Below are positions 43,898-51,654 of a stretch of DNA of 58,429 nucleotides, piece by piece. The DNA comes from Pseudomonadota bacterium. Lineage in GTDB: Bacteria; Myxococcota_A; UBA796; SXON01. Below the pieces are notes generated by a model. It made no database searches. It saw only the letters and a list, made by a program, of their open reading frames with translations, and was not told the DNA's origin. Positions within the stretch are counted from its first letter, which is position 1. Each line of letters begins with the position of its first letter. Position numbers and translations under genes: made by a program. The stretch spans positions 1 through 58,429 of the forward strand of contig SXON01000127.1 of NCBI GenBank assembly GCA_005778355.1, written 5' to 3'.

Positions 43898-44455
43898 ATG
43901 ATCCTCGTCCTCACCTCGCTCGCCCTCGCTGGCTGGTCGCCCAACGGCTCTGAGAATGGCTGCAACTTCTTCCTCGGCTCGGTGGAAGGAACGGTGCAGC
44001 CGGTCCGCGCCGAGTGCGACTGGACGCTCCCGGCCGACAAGCTGCAGGCGCTGGTCGCCAAGGTGGCCGACCACGACAAGTACTTCTCCGCCGTGGAGGT
44101 GTGCGACGTGCTGAGTAGCAGCGGCACCAGCGCGGTGGCGGTGCAGGTCCACGTGGCCAGCGGCATCTCCGACCGCGAGGTGGTGCTCGACTTCGGCGAG
44201 GAGGCCATCGCGGGCGGCAAGCGCTACACCTGGACCAAGTCCGCCGACCAGTCTGCCGCCAAGCGGGGCATGGTCGCGGTGGCGCTCGACACCGGCAAGT
44301 GGGAGATCACCAGCACCGAGGGGGGCGCTCACGTCGTCTACGAGCTGCGCTACGACGCCGGCGGCAGCGTGCCCGGCTTCATCGTGCGCTGGTTCCAGGG
44401 CAGCGGCGTGCGCACGCTGGTGGGCGAGCTCAAGAAATACGCCGAGAGCCACTGA
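43898..44455 (+). CDS. START/SRPBCC-like secreted protein
   Basis: 185 residues from ATG 43898, 8 bases after the CotH gene. A short secretion signal (ILVLTSLALAGWS) is followed by an SRPBCC/polyketide-cyclase-like pattern: AECDWTLPADKLQALVAKVADHDKYFSAVEVCDVL (in parts), a beta-strand VQVHVASGISDREVVLDF and a C-terminal helix GSGVRTLVGELKKYAES. The fold binds hydrophobic ligands. Last gene of the plus-strand run that begins with bcsA; function in the operon unknown. Confidence 0.7.
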   Translation: MILVLTSLALAGWSPNGSENGCNFFLGSVEGTVQPVRAECDWTLPADKLQALVAKVADHDKYFSAVEVCDVLSSSGTSAVAVQVHVASGISDREVVLDFGEEAIAGGKRYTWTKSADQSAAKRGMVAVALDTGKWEITSTEGGAHVVYELRYDAGGSVPGFIVRWFQGSGVRTLVGELKKYAESH

Positions 44456-44462
44456 GCGCGGG

Positions 44463-45809
44463 TCAGCACCCGGAGCTGGCGGCGCCCGGCGAGCCAAGAT
44501 CGGTGGTCGACCCGGCGGTCGCGGTGGCCTTGCACCAGTTGCCGCTGCTGTCGTTGCTGCTCGCTGAAACGGTGGTGTCTTTCAGCTCGATGCTCATGCC
44601 CTTCGCGGCCGGCCAACCGGTCGTCTCGTCGAAGCTCACCGAGTCGATCGTGGTGTAGCTGCGCCCGGCGTCCACGCCGATGTACAGCTCGTCGCCACCA
44701 TTGTTGAAGCTGACGCCGCCCCCGGCATAGTCGAAGTCCACGCTGATACCGCCATTACTCGTGGTGTCGTCGCTGATGCCGAAGACAAGGCGTGCGCCGC
44801 TCTCGGCCACGAGGTCGACATCGATGCTGAAGATGTCAGCGGCCGCGTAGGCGCTGTCGTCGGCACCGACGAGCCCCTTGAGGTTCACCGAGTGGGCGGT
44901 GTTGTTGTACACCTCGAACCACTCGCCGTCGCTGTCGCTCACGGCGTCGGGGTCGTACATGATCTCGGTGATGACGAGATCGCCGGCGGCAAGCCCGTCC
45001 ACGCCGTAGTCGGCGCCGTCGCAGTCGCTGTCGATGTCGTCGCCCACCGTCTCGCTGGCACCCGGGTACACGGTCGCGTCGCCGTCGTCGCAATCGGTGC
45101 CGTAGTAGGTCTCGTTGGCGTAGCCGTCGCCATCGGCGTCGGCGGGGAGGGGATCGTCCTCGCCGTCGCAGTCCTGGTCGATGCCGTCCTCGGCCACCTC
45201 GGTGGCGCCGGGGTTGATGGCAGGGTCGCCGTCGTCGCAGTCCACGCCGTAGCCGTAGCCGTCACCGTCCACGTCTTCGGTCACCGCGTCGAGCCCGTCG
45301 CAGTCCTGGTCGATGCCATCGTCGTACACCTCGGTCGCGCCGGGATTCACGCTCGCGTCCTCGTCGTCGCAATCGACGAGGTAATCGTAACCGTCGTCGT
45401 CCACGTCGTCGTCGAAGGCGTCCTTGCCATCGCAGTCTTGGTCGACGCCGTCGTCGAGCACCTCCTCCGCGCCGGGGTACACGGTGTCGTCGTCGTCGTC
45501 GCAGTCCACGGCCGCGGGGAACCCGTCCCCGTCCTGGTCGTCGCTCGTGCCCCCGGTGTCTTCGCCGCCGCTGTCCTCGCCACCCGTGTCGTCCGGGCCG
45601 ACGTCGATGTCGTCGGCGCCGTCGCAGTCCTGGTCGATCCCGTCGCCCGCGATGTCGTCGGCGCCCTGGTTGATCGCGGGGTCCTCGTCGTCGCAGTCGA
45701 TGCTGGCGAGGTAGCCGTCGCCGTCGATATCGACGAAGTCGGCGTTCTCGCCGCTGTCAGCGACCTTCACGTTGCCGCCATCGCAGGCCAGGGCCAGGAA
45801 AAGGAACAC
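44463..45809 (-). CDS. MopE-repeat lipoprotein with lamin-tail domain
   Basis: 448 residues from GTG 45809 with AAGAGG just before it; MFLFLALAC puts the lipid on C9. Five MopE-type repeats (about 26-267) each show D-x-DGDGY...DCDD...GIDQDCDG; the DxDxDG loops should bind calcium or copper-like metals. A GEDSGGEDTGG spacer sits after the first repeat. From about 276 to 445 a lamin-tail-type beta-sandwich begins VITEIMYDPD with EWFEVYNN. Likely an exposed adhesin or matrix protein. Follows another MopE gene on the same strand. Confidence 0.9.
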   Translation of the reverse strand: MFLFLALACDGGNVKVADSGENADFVDIDGDGYLASIDCDDEDPAINQGADDIAGDGIDQDCDGADDIDVGPDDTGGEDSGGEDTGGTSDDQDGDGFPAAVDCDDDDDTVYPGAEEVLDDGVDQDCDGKDAFDDDVDDDGYDYLVDCDDEDASVNPGATEVYDDGIDQDCDGLDAVTEDVDGDGYGYGVDCDDGDPAINPGATEVAEDGIDQDCDGEDDPLPADADGDGYANETYYGTDCDDGDATVYPGASETVGDDIDSDCDGADYGVDGLAAGDLVITEIMYDPDAVSDSDGEWFEVYNNTAHSVNLKGLVGADDSAYAAADIFSIDVDLVAESGARLVFGISDDTTSNGGISVDFDYAGGGVSFNNGGDELYIGVDAGRSYTTIDSVSFDETTGWPAAKGMSIELKDTTVSASSNDSSGNWCKATATAGSTTDLGSPGAASSGC

Positions 45810-45820
45810 GCTCGCCTCTT

Positions 45821-45853
45821 GTTTCCCCGGCAGTGACAGCCCGCCGGGGAAAC
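45821..45853. promoter_or_regulatory. 11-bp perfect inverted repeat between MopE genes
   Basis: GTTTCCCCGGC (45821-45831) and GCCGGGGAAAC (45843-45853) are exact complements with an 11-base loop. On the minus strand it lies after the large MopE gene and just before the start of the smaller one. It could be a terminator without a T-run, an attenuator or an operator. Confidence 0.6.
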
Positions 45854-45859
45854 GATCAC
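45850..45859 (-). promoter_or_regulatory. GTGATCGTTT element upstream of small MopE gene
   Basis: The decamer GTGATCGTTT (minus strand) lies about 41 bases before this gene's start, and the identical decamer lies about 47 bases before the large MopE gene (49837-49846). Both are followed by GGCGGG and GTCAC. It could be a shared promoter or regulator site. Confidence 0.4.
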
Positions 45860-45863
45860 GCGA

Positions 45864-48800
45864 TCAGTAGGTCGGCAGCACGTACACCAGGCCGCCGCCG
45901 CTGGCGCCGGAGTCCTCGCCGGTGGCGGCCACCGCGAGGTCGAGCGTGCCGTCGTTGTCGAGGTCGTGCAGACCACCGACAGACATCCCCAGGGCATCGC
46001 CCGCGGTCGATCCGGCCCAGCTCGCGCCCTCGTCGCCCGGGAGGCTGAGCGTGCCGGCAAGTGTGCCGCCAAGCACCAGATAGAGCATGCCCGTGGAGCT
46101 CGTCGACGTGGGGGCGCCGGCGAGCAGGTCGTCGGTGCCGTCGCCATCCACGTCGCCGCCGATCGACAGCGCGCGCCCGAGGCTGCCGTCGCCCTCCACG
46201 ATGAGGTCAGCGCCGGCGAAGCTAAGCGTGCCCGAGAAGGCGGTGCCGCTCCACACGGCAACGCCACCGCCCGCCGAGGTGGCCCCGTCGTAGCCGGGGG
46301 CGCCGAGGGCGAGGTCGACGGTGCCGTCGCCGTCGAGGTCGCCGGCCGCGACCGAGAGTGGTCCGTAGCCGAGCTGGTCGCCCGCCGCAGCGCCGGTGAA
46401 CATCGCGCTGTCCCAGGTGGTGATGGTGTCGTCATCGGCGTCGAAGGCATCCTCGCCGAGCAGGTAGTAGCAGGTGCCTGCGGCCGACATGCTGGAGGGG
46501 TCGGCGTCGGGGGCGCAGGCCACGAGCTCGTCGATGCCGTCGCCGTCCCAGTCGGCCACGAGCACCGAGTAGCCGAGGTGGTCGCTCGCGGTCACGCCGC
46601 GCGGTCGCGACGTCGAATCGTCGGAGCCGATGTCGTCGCCCATGTAGTCGTCGCTCGCGGAGAACACGTGCACGCGTCCCCGGGCGTCGCTCCGGCCCGG
46701 CGAGCCGACGACGAGGTCGGTGTCGCCGTCGCCATCGAGGTCGCCGTTGGCCAGCGAGTAGCCGAACCAGCCGTCGTCGCTCTCACCCTCGATCCGTCCC
46801 TCGCGGATGGTGTTCATCGAGTTGGTGCCGGAGATCGCGGAGCTGCCGTTGTACAGGTCGAAGGTGTACACCACGCCGCCATCGTCGGCGTCGATGTTGG
46901 AGAGGTAGGCGCCCACGCTCATCTCGTCGCGACTGTCGCCGTCGACGTCGCCCACCCAGGTGGCCGCGCAGCCGGCCGCGTCGCCGCTCGACGAACCGGT
47001 CAAGAGCGCCCACCCCGAGCCAAAGTTGACGCCCGTTCCGCTCACGCCGTCGTCGTGCACGGCGATGGCCCCGGCGTTGGTGGCGGTGGTGTCGTCGCCC
47101 GTGGCGGCGATGAACAGCTCGTCGTCGCCGTCGCCGTTCATGTCGCTGGCGGACCAGGTGCCGAGGTTGCCGATCGCGTGGCCGCTGGTGGTGCCGTCGA
47201 TGGTCCAGGACGACTCGTCCTCCGCCACCATGTTGTCCTGGTAGCCGTCGCAGTTGTCGTCGATGCCGTTGTAGGACACCTCGGCCGCGCCGGGGTTGAC
47301 GCTGGCGTCGGTGTCATCGCAGTCGGTGTCGTCGGCCACGTAGCCGGGGGGCATGTCGCAGGCGTCGGTCGAGACGGCCGCGTTGCCGTAGCTGTCGCTG
47401 TCGGCGTCGGCGTACCAGGTGCTCATGTCCACCGCGCCGACGTCGATCTCGCCGTCGCAGTCGTCGTCGATGTCGTTGCACACCTCGGTGGCGGCCGGGT
47501 TGACGGCGGCGCTGGTGTCGTCACAGTCGGAGGCATCGGCCACGTAACCGGTGGGTGCGTCGCAAGCAGACGTCGACACGGAGGCGTTGCCGTAGCTGTC
47601 GCTGTCGGCGTCGGCGTACCAGGTGGCAAGATCGACCGCATCGGTGTCGGTGACGCCGTCGCAGTTGTCGTCGATGCCGTTGCACACCTCGGTGGCCGCC
47701 GGGTTGACGGTGGCCAGGGCGTCGTCGCAGTCGGCGCTGTCGGCTACGTAGCCCACCGGGGCGTCGCAAGCGGTCTGCGCAGTCGCCTCGTCGCCATAGC
47801 CGTCGCTGTCGGCGTCGGCGTACCAACTGGTGGCATCGGCCGAATCGGCGGGATCGGTCACCCCGTCGCAGTCGTTGTCGAGGCCATCACAGACCTCGGT
47901 GGCGTCGGGGTTCACCGCCGGGTCGGCGTCGTCGCAGTCGGTGTTGTCGCCCGAGTAGCCGCTCGGGACCATGCAGGCGGTGGTCGTCGCCGCGGGATCG
48001 CCGAAGCCGTCGCCGTCGATGTCCTCGTACCATGTCGACGCGTCGGCGGAGCTATTCGGGTCGACGACGCCGTCGCAGTCGTTGTCGATCTCGTCGCACA
48101 GCTCGGTGGCGACGGGGTTCACCAGGGCCGCCGTGTCGTCGCAGTCGGTCGCGTCGGCGACGTAGCCAGCGGGCTGGTCGCAGGCGGTGGTGGCGTAGTT
48201 GGTGGTGCCGTAGCCGTCGGCGTCGGCATCGGCGTACCAGTTGCTCATGTCGGTCGCGTCGCTGTCGATCACGCCATCGCAGTCATCATCGATGTCGTTG
48301 CACACTTCGATGGCGCCGGGGTTGACCGCCTCGTTGATGTCGTCGCAATCGGTGCTGTCGGCCACGTAGCCAGCGGGCTGGTCGCAAGCGGTCGTGGTGT
48401 AGTTGGTGGTGCCATAGCCGTCGCCGTCGGCGTCGGCGTACCAGGTGGAGGGATCGGCCGCGCCCTCGTCTACGCTGCCGTCGCAGTCGTCGTCCACGTC
48501 GTTGCAGGTCTCTGCGGCGGCGGGGTTCACGCTGGCGACGGTGTCGTCGCAGTCGGTGGCGTCGGCGAGGTAGCCGGTGGGTGCGTCGCAAGAAAGGATG
48601 CTCGTTGCCGCGTCGCCGTAGCCGTCGCTGTCGGCGTCGGCGTACCAGGTCGCGACATCGACGGCGTCGTCGTCGACCTCGCCATCGCAGTCGTCGTCGG
48701 CGCCGTTGCAGTACTCGTCGGCCGCCGGGTTGACCGCCCCGTCGGTGTCGTTGCAGTCGGTCGCGTCGGCCACGTAGCCGCTCGGCGCGGCACAGTCGGT

Positions 48801-49790
48801 CACCAACGTGGCGGCATCGCCGTAGCCGTCGCCGTCGCTATCGGCGTACCAGGCTGTGTTGTCGACGCTGCCGTCGCAGTTGTTGTCGACGGTGTCGCAC
48901 ACCTCCTCGGCGCCCGGGTTCACCGTCGCGTCGGCGTCGTCGCAGTCGGTGTCGTCGGCGACGTAGCCCGAGGGGGCATCGCAAGCGGAGAGTGAGAGCG
49001 CCGCGTCGCCGTAGCCGTCGCCGTCGTCGTCGGCGTACCAGGTGGGTTCGTCGGCCGTGCCGCTGTCCACCGTGCCGTCGCAGTCGTTGTCTACACCGTC
49101 GCAAACCTCGGTGGCGTCGGGGTGGATGGCCGCGTCGGCGTCGTCGCAGTCGGTGGTGGTGTCGTAGCCATCGCCGTCCGCGTCAACCGGGCCCGGGTCG
49201 CCCGAGTCGGCGGTGTCGGCGGTGTCGGCGGTGTCGGTGCTCGTATCGGTATCGGCGGTGTCGTCGCCGCCGGTGTCCTCGCCGCCGGTGTCCTCGCCGC
49301 CGGTGTCCTCGCCGCCGGTGTCCTCGCCGCCGGTGTCCTCGCCGCCGGTGTCCTCGCCGCCGGTGTCCTCGCCATCGATGCCGACGCCCATGAGGGCGAT
49401 GCTCAGGTAGGGCTCGTCGTCATCGTTGGTCGCGAGGCTCACCTGGCCTTCCGCGGTGCCGTCCGCCAGGGGGGTGAAGGTGACCGCGATGGCCTCCGAG
49501 CCCCCCGGCGACACCGTCACCGCGCCGGTGCTCGTGCTGAAGACGTCCTCGCCGATGGTGACGGCGAGGTCGACAAACAGGTCTTCTTCGCCGAGGTTGC
49601 CCACGGTGAACGCTGCGCTCCCGCTCGCCCCGACCGCCACCTCGCCGAAGTCGAGCGAGGTGGGGCTCAGCGTCACGTCGGGACCGTCGACCGTCTCGTC
49701 GGGTCCTTTGCCCACGCCGGAATCGTCGTTGATGACGGAGGTGCCCTGGCACGCCACGAGCAAGAGAAGGAAGGGGGAGGCGAGGCGCAT
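45864..49790 (-). CDS. Large MopE-repeat lipoprotein with FG-GAP-like propeller
   Basis: 1308 residues from ATG 49790; classical signal MRLASPFLLLLVAC (lipid on C14). Domain order: ASPM/SPD-2/Hydin-like beta-sandwich (about 36-137), seven-plus GEDTG units (140-175) and a DTAD stretch, ten MopE-type repeats of about 65-70 residues (about 202-852; each DxDxDGYG...DCDD...NxDxDCDG), then an FG-GAP/integrin-type propeller (about 860-1308; DVDGDSRDEMSVGA, DWDGDGIDELVACAP, DLDGDGTVDLALGAPGYD). This is a surface-anchored, divalent-cation-rich adhesin-like design. The repeats are diverged enough to be old. Confidence 0.92.
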   Translation of the reverse strand: MRLASPFLLLLVACQGTSVINDDSGVGKGPDETVDGPDVTLSPTSLDFGEVAVGASGSAAFTVGNLGEEDLFVDLAVTIGEDVFSTSTGAVTVSPGGSEAIAVTFTPLADGTAEGQVSLATNDDDEPYLSIALMGVGIDGEDTGGEDTGGEDTGGEDTGGEDTGGEDTGGEDTGGDDTADTDTSTDTADTADTADSGDPGPVDADGDGYDTTTDCDDADAAIHPDATEVCDGVDNDCDGTVDSGTADEPTWYADDDGDGYGDAALSLSACDAPSGYVADDTDCDDADATVNPGAEEVCDTVDNNCDGSVDNTAWYADSDGDGYGDAATLVTDCAAPSGYVADATDCNDTDGAVNPAADEYCNGADDDCDGEVDDDAVDVATWYADADSDGYGDAATSILSCDAPTGYLADATDCDDTVASVNPAAAETCNDVDDDCDGSVDEGAADPSTWYADADGDGYGTTNYTTTACDQPAGYVADSTDCDDINEAVNPGAIEVCNDIDDDCDGVIDSDATDMSNWYADADADGYGTTNYATTACDQPAGYVADATDCDDTAALVNPVATELCDEIDNDCDGVVDPNSSADASTWYEDIDGDGFGDPAATTTACMVPSGYSGDNTDCDDADPAVNPDATEVCDGLDNDCDGVTDPADSADATSWYADADSDGYGDEATAQTACDAPVGYVADSADCDDALATVNPAATEVCNGIDDNCDGVTDTDAVDLATWYADADSDSYGNASVSTSACDAPTGYVADASDCDDTSAAVNPAATEVCNDIDDDCDGEIDVGAVDMSTWYADADSDSYGNAAVSTDACDMPPGYVADDTDCDDTDASVNPGAAEVSYNGIDDNCDGYQDNMVAEDESSWTIDGTTSGHAIGNLGTWSASDMNGDGDDELFIAATGDDTTATNAGAIAVHDDGVSGTGVNFGSGWALLTGSSSGDAAGCAATWVGDVDGDSRDEMSVGAYLSNIDADDGGVVYTFDLYNGSSAISGTNSMNTIREGRIEGESDDGWFGYSLANGDLDGDGDTDLVVGSPGRSDARGRVHVFSASDDYMGDDIGSDDSTSRPRGVTASDHLGYSVLVADWDGDGIDELVACAPDADPSSMSAAGTCYYLLGEDAFDADDDTITTWDSAMFTGAAAGDQLGYGPLSVAAGDLDGDGTVDLALGAPGYDGATSAGGGVAVWSGTAFSGTLSFAGADLIVEGDGSLGRALSIGGDVDGDGTDDLLAGAPTSTSSTGMLYLVLGGTLAGTLSLPGDEGASWAGSTAGDALGMSVGGLHDLDNDGTLDLAVAATGEDSGASGGGLVYVLPTY
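49266..49370 (-). repeat. Seven perfect 15-bp tandem repeats (GEDTG coding)
   Basis: GCCGCCGGTGTCCTC is repeated seven times without error between 49266 and 49370. It encodes Gly-Glu-Asp-Thr-Gly units in the tether between the Hydin-like and MopE parts of the large lipoprotein. As unit size is a multiple of three, copy number could change the tether length without a frameshift. Confidence 0.95.
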
Positions 49791-49836
49791 GTGGACCTTT
49801 CGGGGATTGCGAAGGGAGGGTGACGCGGTACCCGCC

Positions 49837-49846
49837 AAACGATCAC
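49837..49846 (-). promoter_or_regulatory. GTGATCGTTT element upstream of large MopE gene
   Basis: Same decamer as at 45850-45859, about 47 bases before the ATG, in the 95-base gap shared with the divergent plus-strand gene. Confidence 0.4.
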
Positions 49847-49885
49847 TTGGCCCCGCGGCCTCGGGTTGGGTAGCCTCGGCCGAGC

Positions 49886-51064
49886 TTGTTCTCCTGGTCG
49901 ACCGGTTCCCGTCGCGCGGCGACCTGCCTCGCGCTCGCGCTGACGCTGGGATTGTCGCTGCCGGTTGACGCCGCGCCCCGCACGATTGCCCCGCCACCCG
50001 GAGACGACGCCAGCCTCTGGGCGGCGGCCGCCGCGCTTGCCGGGCTGCGACTGGTAACGAGCGGGGCCGACATCACCTTGACCCCGGGCGAGGGCACCTG
50101 GCGCCTGCGCGTGGTGGTGACGGGCGGCGCGGCTCGCGAGGTGCTCGTGGCGCGCCCTCGGACGCAAGCGGAACGCGAGGACATCGTGATGCTGGCGCTG
50201 AGTTTGGCGGCCGCGCTCGAGCGGGGAGAGCTGCCACCCACGCCAGCCCCCCCGGCAGCGTCGCGCGTGCTGGCGCCGCCTGCGCCTGCGGTGCGACCGC
50301 CGCCCGCGGCGACAGCGACTTCGAGCCCGAGGGCGACAGCGACAACGACAGCGACAACGACAGCGACAACGACAGCGACAACGTCAGCGACAACGTCAGC
50401 GACAGCGACAGCGACAGCGACAGTGACATCGACATCGACAGCGACAGCGACAGCGACATCGACATCGACATCGACAGCGACATCGACAGCGACAGCGACA
50501 GCGACAGCGAAATCGGCATCGACGTCGGTCGCGTCGTCGCCCTTGCCCTCGCCCTCGCCCTCGCCCTCGGCACCTCCCGACGAGCCCGGCTCGATCGAGT
50601 GGCGCGCGGGGATCGCGCTCGGTTCGCCGACAGTTCGGCACGCGCTCGGTGGCCTCGAGCTGGGCGCGGGCGGGCGCGTGGCCCCTGGGCTGCGGCTGGG
50701 CGGTGGTGTCGGGGCAGAGACGGCCACGCCGCTGGCCGCACTCGGGCAGTCGGCCTCGACCACGCGCGTGCGCGCGACCTTCTCGCTTGGTCTCGACCTG
50801 GCGCCGCCGTTGTCCGCCCGGGTGAACGCGGGCGCGGCCGCCCACTTGTTCATCGACGAGGGCGTGGTCGTCGGCGTGGTGTGGTCGCCTCTGGTTGAGG
50901 GGCGGCTCGGGCTCGACCTCGACTTTGGCGAGCGTTGGCGCCTCGGCCCCGGGGTGACGCTGTCGAGCGAACTCGTGAGGATCGAGGCGGCCCGCGGGGC
51001 GTTGTCCGACGACCTCGCGCCGGTCACCGCCTGGGCGGGCGTTGAACTCGGGTACTCGCCGTGA
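49886..51064 (+). CDS. Secreted protein with Thr-Ala repeat and barrel-like C-terminus
   Basis: 392 residues from TTG 49886 (no better start seen). Signal peptide about 1-29 ([22 protein letters not shown]); then a globular part (about 40-120), a Pro/Ala stretch, a Thr-Ala/Thr-Ser repeat (about 148-211) and a C-terminal region of alternating strands ([44 protein letters not shown] in parts) ending GVELGYSP, like an outer-membrane barrel. Its stop overlaps the ECF sigma start (GTGA). It may be the surface input of the sigma/FecR pair that follows. Confidence 0.65.
   Translation: MFSWSTGSRRAATCLALALTLGLSLPVDAAPRTIAPPPGDDASLWAAAAALAGLRLVTSGADITLTPGEGTWRLRVVVTGGAAREVLVARPRTQAEREDIVMLALSLAAALERGELPPTPAPPAASRVLAPPAPAVRPPPAATATSSPRATATTTATTTATTTATTSATTSATATATATVTSTSTATATATSTSTSTATSTATATATAKSASTSVASSPLPSPSPSPSAPPDEPGSIEWRAGIALGSPTVRHALGGLELGAGGRVAPGLRLGGGVGAETATPLAALGQSASTTRVRATFSLGLDLAPPLSARVNAGAAAHLFIDEGVVVGVVWSPLVEGRLGLDLDFGERWRLGPGVTLSSELVRIEAARGALSDDLAPVTAWAGVELGYSP
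50331..50520 (+). repeat. GACAGC-type hexamer tract, read as Thr-Ala
   Basis: A tract built from the units GACAGC, GACAAC and GACATC. In the gene's frame it reads ACA GCG (Thr-Ala); shifted by one or more bases it would read Asp-Ser/Asn/Ile, like the acidic tether of the lipoprotein at 16969-17244. The minus strand gives Ser-Leu. Same kind of DNA, different frame. Confidence 0.8.
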
Positions 51065-51654
51065 TCGCCCGAGGCTCCTGGCGTCACCTCGGGAGCATGG
51101 GTCCCCCGGGCAAGTCCCCGCTGCGTGTTGCCGCCTCGTCCGAATGGACGGACGAGGCCTTGTGCGACCGCTTCCTGCCCGATGTACTCCGGTGGTGCAC
51201 TCGCCTCGGGGGACCCTACATCGACCCCGAGGACGCCGCCCAGGAGACGATGATCATCGTGATGCGCCGGGCGCACACGGTCACCGACCCAGCGAAGCTC
51301 CCGGCCTGGGTGTTCGGCGTCACGCGGCGAACCCTCGCGTGGCAGCGCCGGAAGTCCACCTGGCGCCGACTCGTCGGCGGATTCATGCCCGACTGGGCCG
51401 ACCCCGGTGCGGGGCCGGGCGAGACCTTCGCGTCGCGACAGGATATTGCCACTATCCATGCCTTGCTCGAGGAGCTGGGGGACGAGCTGCGCGAGGTGAT
51501 CGTGCTCGCCGACCTCGAGTCGCGGACGGACGAGGAGGTGGCGACCTTACTGGCGATCCCCGTCGGCACCGCGAAGAGTCGGCTGCGCCGGGCCCGCGCT
51601 CGACTCGCGCAGCTCGTGGTGGTGCGCGGCCTCGTGGCGGAGGGGGAAGAATGA
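51061..51654 (+). CDS. ECF-type RNA polymerase sigma factor
   Basis: 197 residues from GTG 51061; ATG 51097 is an alternative start. Region 2 (about 30-95): LCDRFLPDVLRWCTRLGG, DPEDAAQETMIIVMRRA, WVFGVTRRTLAWQRR. Region 4 (about 137-185): LGDELREVIVLADLESRTDEEVATLLAI (in parts) and GTAKSRLRRARARL. Directs RNA polymerase to a small regulon, probably including its own operon. It sits between the barrel-like protein and a FecR-like membrane protein, overlapping both (GTGA, ATGA), which suggests surface signalling control. Confidence 0.9.
   Translation: MIARGSWRHLGSMGPPGKSPLRVAASSEWTDEALCDRFLPDVLRWCTRLGGPYIDPEDAAQETMIIVMRRAHTVTDPAKLPAWVFGVTRRTLAWQRRKSTWRRLVGGFMPDWADPGAGPGETFASRQDIATIHALLEELGDELREVIVLADLESRTDEEVATLLAIPVGTAKSRLRRARARLAQLVVVRGLVAEGEE

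Noticed and set aside
45966..48995. A 1009-residue plus-strand open frame rich in Val, Ala and Gly
   Set aside because: It is the antisense of the MopE repeats and FG-GAP part; its repeats mirror GAC/GTC codons and it has no sensible start or domain.
47235..49186. CRISPR-like regular repeats of about 200 bases
   Set aside because: The period comes from ten protein repeats of 65-70 residues in one open frame; repeats are diverged and there are no unique spacers.
49843..51459. A 538-residue minus-strand frame with long Ser-Leu runs
   Set aside because: It is the complement of the GACAGC-type repeat and overlaps signal-peptide and sigma-factor genes on the plus strand.
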